Positions 58,327 to 64,000 of a stretch of DNA of 64,000 bases are shown one piece after another. A model generated the notes under the pieces. It searched no databases, was not told the origin of the DNA, and saw only the letters and a program-made list of their open reading frames with translations. Within the stretch, counting starts at the first letter, position 1. The number at the start of each line of letters is the position of its first letter. The DNA is from Culex pipiens pallens (taxonomy: Eukaryota; Arthropoda; Insecta; Diptera; Culicidae), in contig NC_068939.1 of assembly GCF_016801865.2 (NCBI RefSeq), positions 744,001 through 808,000 of the forward strand. Direction: 5' to 3'. Position numbers and translations under genes: made by a program.

Positions 58327-59183
58327 TCGTATGGTTTGGGATAATCACTTGTTTGCGAGAACAAATACCACAGATGCATTTATTCAATGAAAACCGGTGG
58401 AAATTGCACCCATCTTCGGTCGTTGATGATGCAAGGGGAAGTGCTCATACATTTGAATACGAATTTGAAAATGTAAAATTTTGATTGAAATGGTGAATGT
58501 GACGGTTTTTTCTTTTAAGTCGCATGTGTAAATTTCTAATCTCAAACTCGTGATTATAGTTTAGTGCAAATGGCTAAAGATTTTTTTCCTTCTATATATT
58601 AGATGATGAGTGAACTCTGAAAACTTTGCCAAATATTGATCGTTTAATTAAAAATTGCGATATATACCTTATTACAATTTACATAAACTCCAAGTTGTCA
58701 ACGAGTTCATCCCAGAGGTGAGTAAGCATATTTGTCATCATTTGCTATATTTGACATCGTTAGTTGGAAACGTAACGAGACTGAATTTCCCTTATCATGG
58801 TGACCAAGTCATGATCAGGGTTATCGAGGTACCTCCAACTCTTTCATTGTTTAAAGATGATATCAGATGACAATCATAATCATGATGCTATTTTTTTAAA
58901 TTATACGTTAGCGTTAGCATTTGAATACACACTTTGGGTCTTAGTGTGAATTAAAAAAAAATGACCAGCATTTGGTAGATGTTTTCAAAGATTTTCAATG
59001 CAATGTAAAAGTGATACTTTTATTTTATCGAATTATACTGTGATTGCTGACTGTCACGCACAAACAATTATCTTTGCGTGACAAGCCGCTTGTGTATGTT
59101 GGCTTATTACACTACTAACTCTGATGTGATCGTGAATTGGTGTACTGATTTGTTGTATACAATAGTGACAGCTTTATGCAAAA
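58327..59183. other. Intergenic DNA between the two OBP genes
   Basis: AT-rich; no third OBP exon seen in either strand. Confidence 0.45.
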
Positions 59184-59881
59184 TCAATTCAGTGGACACT
59201 TGGCGTGGTACTGCCTCAACTTTATGCAATCTTGGTTATTCTCTTGAAAAACATTTTCCGGGCACTTGTTGAACATTTTCATCCTCATGCACCGAATAAT
59301 GTGACCCGAGATTGGGTGGCAAATCTTTTCGCCCTTGTAGCTAGGTTTCAGCTTGGCACCTGCCTCAATTTCTTCCTTATTGGCATCAGCTTCTGCAAAA
59401 CATTCGTCCAGCGTGTCCTTCACTATCGGCTGCCATTGGGGATTGTTCTTTGATGAGGCCAAAAAAAATTTTTGGGTTTCCTTGCGATTGATTTTCCCAT
59501 TTTTAACGAGTTTTGTTGCGTTTGTAGCACATTCGGCAACACACTGTTGTTGATCATGTGAAAGAAAAGATGAATCGAGTTTTGAAAATGTATCAAATTT
59601 TTACTCACACATCCACGTGGAATTCCGTCCATTTTGGATTGCCGTTTCGTTTGCTCTCCCCATTTACTGAAGCAGTTCATCATTATGGAGGGTTCTACCA
59701 GATCTGGCAAAGCACAACATTCTAATGGGTTCTGAAAATGAAAATATAAATTCATTTTGATCATCATGGATTTACAATGTCTTACCTTTTCCACTTGTGG
59801 TCCTTCCGAACACGGATTTGTAGTCAAACAAATAGTTACACTTAAAATGAAAATAAAAACGGCGATGCTGTTACGGAGCAT
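59184..59881 (-). CDS. Plus-C odorant-binding protein, gene B
   Basis: Three minus-strand exons, 59881-59786, 59731-59609 and 59543-59184, join to 192 residues with phase-0 introns of 54 and 65 bp at the same positions as gene A. Signal peptide about 1-20, then NPCSEGPQVEK, NPLECCALPDL, MDGIPRGC-CVAEC, DTLDECF, GEKICHPISGHIIRCM and a C-terminal KCP. Mature cysteines are C24, C37, C38, C52, C73, C74, C78, C121, C148, C158, C167, C179 and C189, matching gene A one for one. GEKICHPISG and EIEAGAKL are identical in the pair, while the N-terminal third is more diverged. ATG 59881 starts the signal peptide; nine upstream codons in frame are ignored. Confidence 0.93.
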
Positions 59882-59937
59882 CTTACTGCTCGATTTACTA
59901 AATTGCAAATTACAACATAATCTCTGTTCGATACCAT

Positions 59938-59945
59938 TTTATATA
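59938..59945 (-). promoter_or_regulatory. TATA box of OBP gene B
   Basis: TATATAAA on the minus strand about 57 bp upstream of the ATG at 59881; a start near 59910 would leave a very short 5' UTR. Confidence 0.6.
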
Positions 59946-60914
59946 AAAATGGGAGCAAGTGGGAGGTACCAACCAGTCAACCTCTCATCAACTGTCACGG
60001 CAACTGATAAATCAATCAAACGCCATAACTTCAATAACAGGTGTTACTCATTTGAAAACTGAACAGCATCGGATGTATTAGAGGTATAATTTACATTTAT
60101 AACGGAAGTTGTTTATTTGAAAATAGTTCATTAAAAATCAAATAATTTATTTTCGTATTACTCTATTTAGTAGTACTTATCGCTTCTTTTTGCGATGGCT
60201 GCAGTCATTAGACAAAAAATAACCTCAGCTGTCTTGCATTATTTATGCTTACAACTTCGTTCTGCCGCAAAAGCCTGACAGCGTTATGCTAAACCAGTAA
60301 AAAAAATAAAAAAGTATGTAATTTTAACTAAAAATATAATTACATTTTACTTTCAAAGCATGAATTGAGTCAAGAGGCGTATGACTCAAAAAAAAAATAA
60401 TGGCCTTCACCAACTAACTTTTTTTACTGAGTAGACGATACATCCCGATGGAGGACCAATTCCAGCGCATGCGGTTTGAGTGCCAAAACAATCAGCACAT
60501 ATTTTGGGAGTAAAGTAGTGTTAAGGAAGTTGTCACTTTGAGAGAAATCGAGCGTTTTTTGTTGTTGCAGAAGTTAAGATAATTCAGATGGCAACAGGCA
60601 TCTTATATGTGAAACAAAAATCCAATAAAGTCAGCGCATTACAAAGATTTCCTCAAAAGTAGCGGAAAGCCAAGGCCAAGAGGAGAGTGACTTTGGTGCA
60701 AATCAGCTGATTTCATTTCACGGTGCTGCCTTGAAATCGATTTTTCAATGTTGCAAAAGGAACAAATCAAAGTGGCTAGATGGAAATTTTGGATGTAGAT
60801 AATCCTGGATTGATTGAAGCCCGGTCAAACTGTTACTTAACAAAAGTCACCGCAACGTAATCGTTGGCCGGAACTACTGGTGGAAAATCGATACAAACAC
60901 CTAGTGGTTTGAAA
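59946..60914. other. Divergent intergenic region
   Basis: It lies between the minus-strand OBP pair and the plus-strand exon at 60915, so it should hold the promoter of the latter. No motif can be placed with confidence. Confidence 0.4.
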
Positions 60915-61068
60915 ATGTGGTGCACTGTGATAGGAATTGTACTCGGGGTGATTGTGGCCCTGTACGCGCTATTTGAGTTGCACTACTTCCTGCGGATGTG
61001 CCTTTGTGTAATTGCAGCGCGGTACATCAAGAAACGAATGCACATCCTGGAAACTGCTACGGTTTGTG
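60915..61068 (+). CDS. First coding exon of a THEM6-like membrane protein (partial)
   Basis: ATG 60915 starts MWCTVIGIVLGVIVALYALF, a hydrophobic anchor, followed by HYFLRMC, ARYIKKR and MHILETATVCG. The exon ends at 61068 before GTGAGT (phase 1). An N-terminal membrane segment followed by a conserved Y-x-LR and ARYxxxR stretch leading into the hotdog thioesterase-like domain is the start of THEM6-family proteins. The diagnostic downstream NHMNNARY block is not in the window, so the assignment rests on this short segment. The frame is open upstream to about 60864 but has no earlier ATG. The remaining exons must lie beyond 61.1 kb and, if the gene is intact, beyond the satellite at 62 kb. Confidence 0.5.
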
Positions 61069-61982
61069 GTGAGTTTGGTGTTCAAGTCTTAACATAATTT
61101 TATATTTTCGGAAGTAGATCGATACGTGGAATCAATTATATGTATTTCATATGAAATAGTAAAACAAATATTATAAATCATTTTTTGTATTTCTCTGCCC
61201 TACAACTTTGAAAAACATTGACTCAATCTATAAAATAATCCTGCAATATTACAAAAAAAAAATTAATTTAAAAATAATAACTTCTCGATTATTGCAGATT
61301 TCAAAAGTACATTTTCCCTTCTAAAGATATTTCAAAAACAACAGTAATAAGAATAACACAAATTGGCAGCGGTTGTAAAACTATTTCTGCCTTATTTTTT
61401 TCTGATAAAGACAACTTTTTCGAAATTTTGAGTATGTCATCAAATAGAGCGTCATCAAATTTGACATAAATGTCGCTTTGAAACCAAATATCCCCATTTC
61501 AGGCTGTAATTTATTGAAAAAGGTGCAGGTGGTTATGTTACACATGACCAGTATGACAAAGAACTTTGCAAGATGATTGTTGAAATTTTCGATTAGAATG
61601 TCCGGTCCAAATTCCCCTCTTATAATAACCGTCCTATCGAACTAAGGGGACGGAAATTGCAAGTGGAGCTGAAATAGAAATCGAAGTGAAATCAATTTAC
61701 TTTCCTTCACCACTCGAAAGTTACCAAGATGCGGGAATGTTTTTGCAAAGCTGTTGCAAGCAATTGGCGGCAGTAAAGGAAATTTGAACAGCAGACATTA
61801 AAAACTACCCTTTACAGGGCTCTTAATGATTACGAGATAGTTATTCTAAATTTCCAGAAACATATTTTCACAGTGGCACAAAAAAATGTGCATCGCAGTA
61901 ATCTATTTATTACTTCCTGCCTAATAAGCAATATATTTTAACTGCTTAGCATTAGCATATTTTAACTGCTTAATTTCAGATA
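61069..61982. other. Probable first intron of the THEM6-like gene
   Basis: AT-rich. A short direct repeat (ATTTTAACTGCTTA at about 61935 and 61959) lies just before the satellite. No exon seen. Confidence 0.4.
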
Positions 61983-64000
61983 ATGGCCAAATGCAACTTT
62001 TTATGTCCAGTATCAAAAATCATTAAGTTTGATACCCATATTGCCCCAACTCTTACGGTCCGGCAAATGTCCCCCCATCGGAACATCCGCGGGGCCTCCG
62101 GCCACTCCGGATTGTGGCCACTACTGCCAAAATGTCAAATTTCATATCCAGTATCAAAAACCATAAAGTTTGATACCCATATTGCCCCAACTCTTACGGT
62201 CCGGCAAATGTCCCCCCATCGGAACATCCGCGGGGACTCCGGCCACTCCGGATTGTGGCCACTACTGCCGAAATGTCAAATTTCATGTTCAGTATCAAAT
62301 ACCATAAAGTTTGGTACCCATATTGCCCCAACTCTTACGGTCCGGCAAATGTCCCCCCATCGGAACATCCGCGGGGCCTCCGGCCACTCCGGATTGTGGT
62401 CACTACTGGCGAAATGTCAAATTTCATGTCCAGTAGCAAAAACCATAAAGTTTGATACCCATATTGCCCCAACTCTTACGGTCCAGCTAATGTCCCCCCA
62501 TCGGAACATCCCCGGGGCCTCCGGCCACTCCAGGTGGTGGCCACTACTGCCAAAATGTCAAATTTCATGTCCAGTATCAAAAACCATAAAGTTTGATACC
62601 CATATTGCCCCAACTCTTATGGTTCCGCAAATGTCCCCTTATCGGAACATCCCCGAGGCCTCCGGCCACTCCGGATTGTGGTCACTACTGCCGAAATGTC
62701 AAATTTCATGTCCGGTATCAAAAACCATAAAGTTTGATACCCATATTGCCTCAACTCTTACGGTCCGGCAAATGTCCCGTTATCGGAACATCCGCGGGGC
62801 CTCTGGCCACTCCGGATTGTGGCCACTACTGCCGAAATGTCAAATTTCATATCCAGTATCAAAAACCATAAAGTTTGATACCCATATTGCCCCAACTCTT
62901 ACGGTCCGGCAAATGTCCCCCCATCGGAACATCCGCGGGGCCTCCGGCCACTCCGGATTGTGGCCACTACTGCCGAAATGTCAAATTTCATGTCCGGTAT
63001 CAAAAACCATAAAGTTTGATACCCAAATTGCCCCAACTCTTACGGTTCGGCAAATGTCCACCCATCGGAACATCCGCGGATCCTCCGGCCACTCCGGATT
63101 GTGGCCACTACTGCCGAAATGTCAAATTTCATGTCCAGTATCAAAAACCATAAAGTTTGATACCCAAATTGCCCCAACTCTTACGGTTCGGCAAATGTCC
63201 ACCCATCGGAACATCCGCGGAGCCTCCGGCCACTCCGGATTGTGGCCACTACTGCCGAAATGTCAAATTTCATGTCCGGTATCAAAAACCATAAAGTTTG
63301 ATACCCATATTGCCCCAACTCTTACGGTCCAGCTAATGTCCCCTTATCGGAACATCCGCGGGGCCTCCGGCCACTCCGGATTGTGGCCACTACTGCCAAA
63401 ATGTCAAATTTCATGTCCGGTATCAAAAACCATAAAGTTAGATACCCATATTGCCCCAACTCTTACGGTCCGGCAAATGTCCCCTTATCGGAACATCCGC
63501 GGGGCCTCTGGCCACTCCGGATTGTGGCCACTACTGCCGAAATGTCAAATTTCATGTCAAGTATCAAAAAACAATAAAGTTTGATACCCATATTGCCTCA
63601 ACTCTTACGGTCCAGCAAATGTCCCCTTATCGGAACATCCCCGGGGCCTCCGGCCACTCCAGGTGGTGGCCACTACTGCCAAAATGTCAAATTTCATGTC
63701 CAGTATCAAAAACCATAAAGTTTGATACCCATATTGCCTCAACTCTTACGGTCCGGCAAATGTCCACTTATCGGAACATCCGCGGGGCCTCTGGCCACTC
63801 CGGATTGTGGCCACTACTGCCGAAATGTCAAATTTCATGTCCGGTATCAAAAACCATAAAGTTTGATACCCATATTGCCCCAACTCTTACGGTTCGGCAA
63901 ATGTCCCCCCATCGGAACATCCGCGGGGCCTCCGGCCACTCCGGATTGTGGCCACTACTGCCAAAATGTCAAATTTCATGTCCGGTATCAAAAACCATAA
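61983..64000. repeat. 141-bp satellite array, at least 14 copies, continues past the window
   Basis: The unit is recognised by AAAGTTTGATACCCATATTG, CGGAACATCCGCGGGGCCTC and CGGATTGTGGCCACTACTGC. Phase points at 62031, 62172 and 62313 give 141 bp. Copies differ at scattered sites. 141 bp is 47 codons and one plus frame stays open from 61983 to 63584, then breaks at a one-base insertion (about 63567). Each unit holds a small inverted pair GTATCAAA/TTTGATAC. I treat it as non-coding. Confidence 0.95.

Overview
This window is nuclear DNA of an insect and almost certainly a culicine mosquito, most likely Culex. The reasons are short GT-AG introns of about 55 to 100 bp beside a few long ones, a tandem pair of mosquito-type Plus-C odorant-binding proteins, a two-BIR inhibitor of apoptosis of mosquito size, and AT-rich intergenic DNA crowded with small inverted-repeat (MITE-like) elements, a tRNA-derived SINE and satellite arrays. 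Nothing looks bacterial or viral. Species assignment is inference.

Layout. 1-2.7 kb: a 2.6-kb element with inverted arms of about 555 bp, ending 170 bp before the start codon of KRI1. 2.8-5.4 kb (+): KRI1 ribosome-biogenesis factor, four exons. 5.5-27.7 kb: 22 kb with no recognisable protein gene. It holds MITE-like elements, tandem repeats and GC-rich islands, plus two segments that end in good splice donors and could be alternative noncoding first exons of the next gene. 28.0-29.3 kb (+): IAP1 (thread/DIAP1 orthologue), coding region intact in one exon, with two foldbacks in its 3' UTR. 30.4-48.1 kb: about 18 kb without a confident gene. It contains a 3.3-kb insertion made of two successive tandem arrays (126-bp and 186-bp units), flanked by a perfect 23-bp direct repeat and ending in a hexanucleotide tail. 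It also contains a dimeric tRNA-like SINE with a 9-bp target duplication and copies of a 219-bp MITE.

48.1-53.8 kb (-): a secreted PI-PLC X-domain protein of three exons. Its 4-kb first intron contains a complete alpha-L-fucosidase gene on the opposite strand (49.9-51.6 kb, five exons). 54.9-56.2 kb: a hAT-like non-autonomous element with a perfect 7-bp target duplication. 57.1-59.9 kb (-): two tandem Plus-C OBP genes with identical exon architecture, each behind its own TATA box. 60.9 kb (+): the first coding exon of a membrane-anchored protein resembling THEM6; the rest lies outside the window. 62.0-64.0 kb: a 141-bp satellite array running off the end.

Functionally the genes are unrelated neighbours (ribosome assembly, apoptosis control, glycan and lipid hydrolysis, chemosensory transport) and there is no operon-like logic. 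The most unusual material is repetitive: the retroposon-like insertion with tandem 5' monomers at 35.2-38.6 kb, the inverted repeats embedded in the IAP1 3' UTR, and the nested opposite-strand fucosidase gene.
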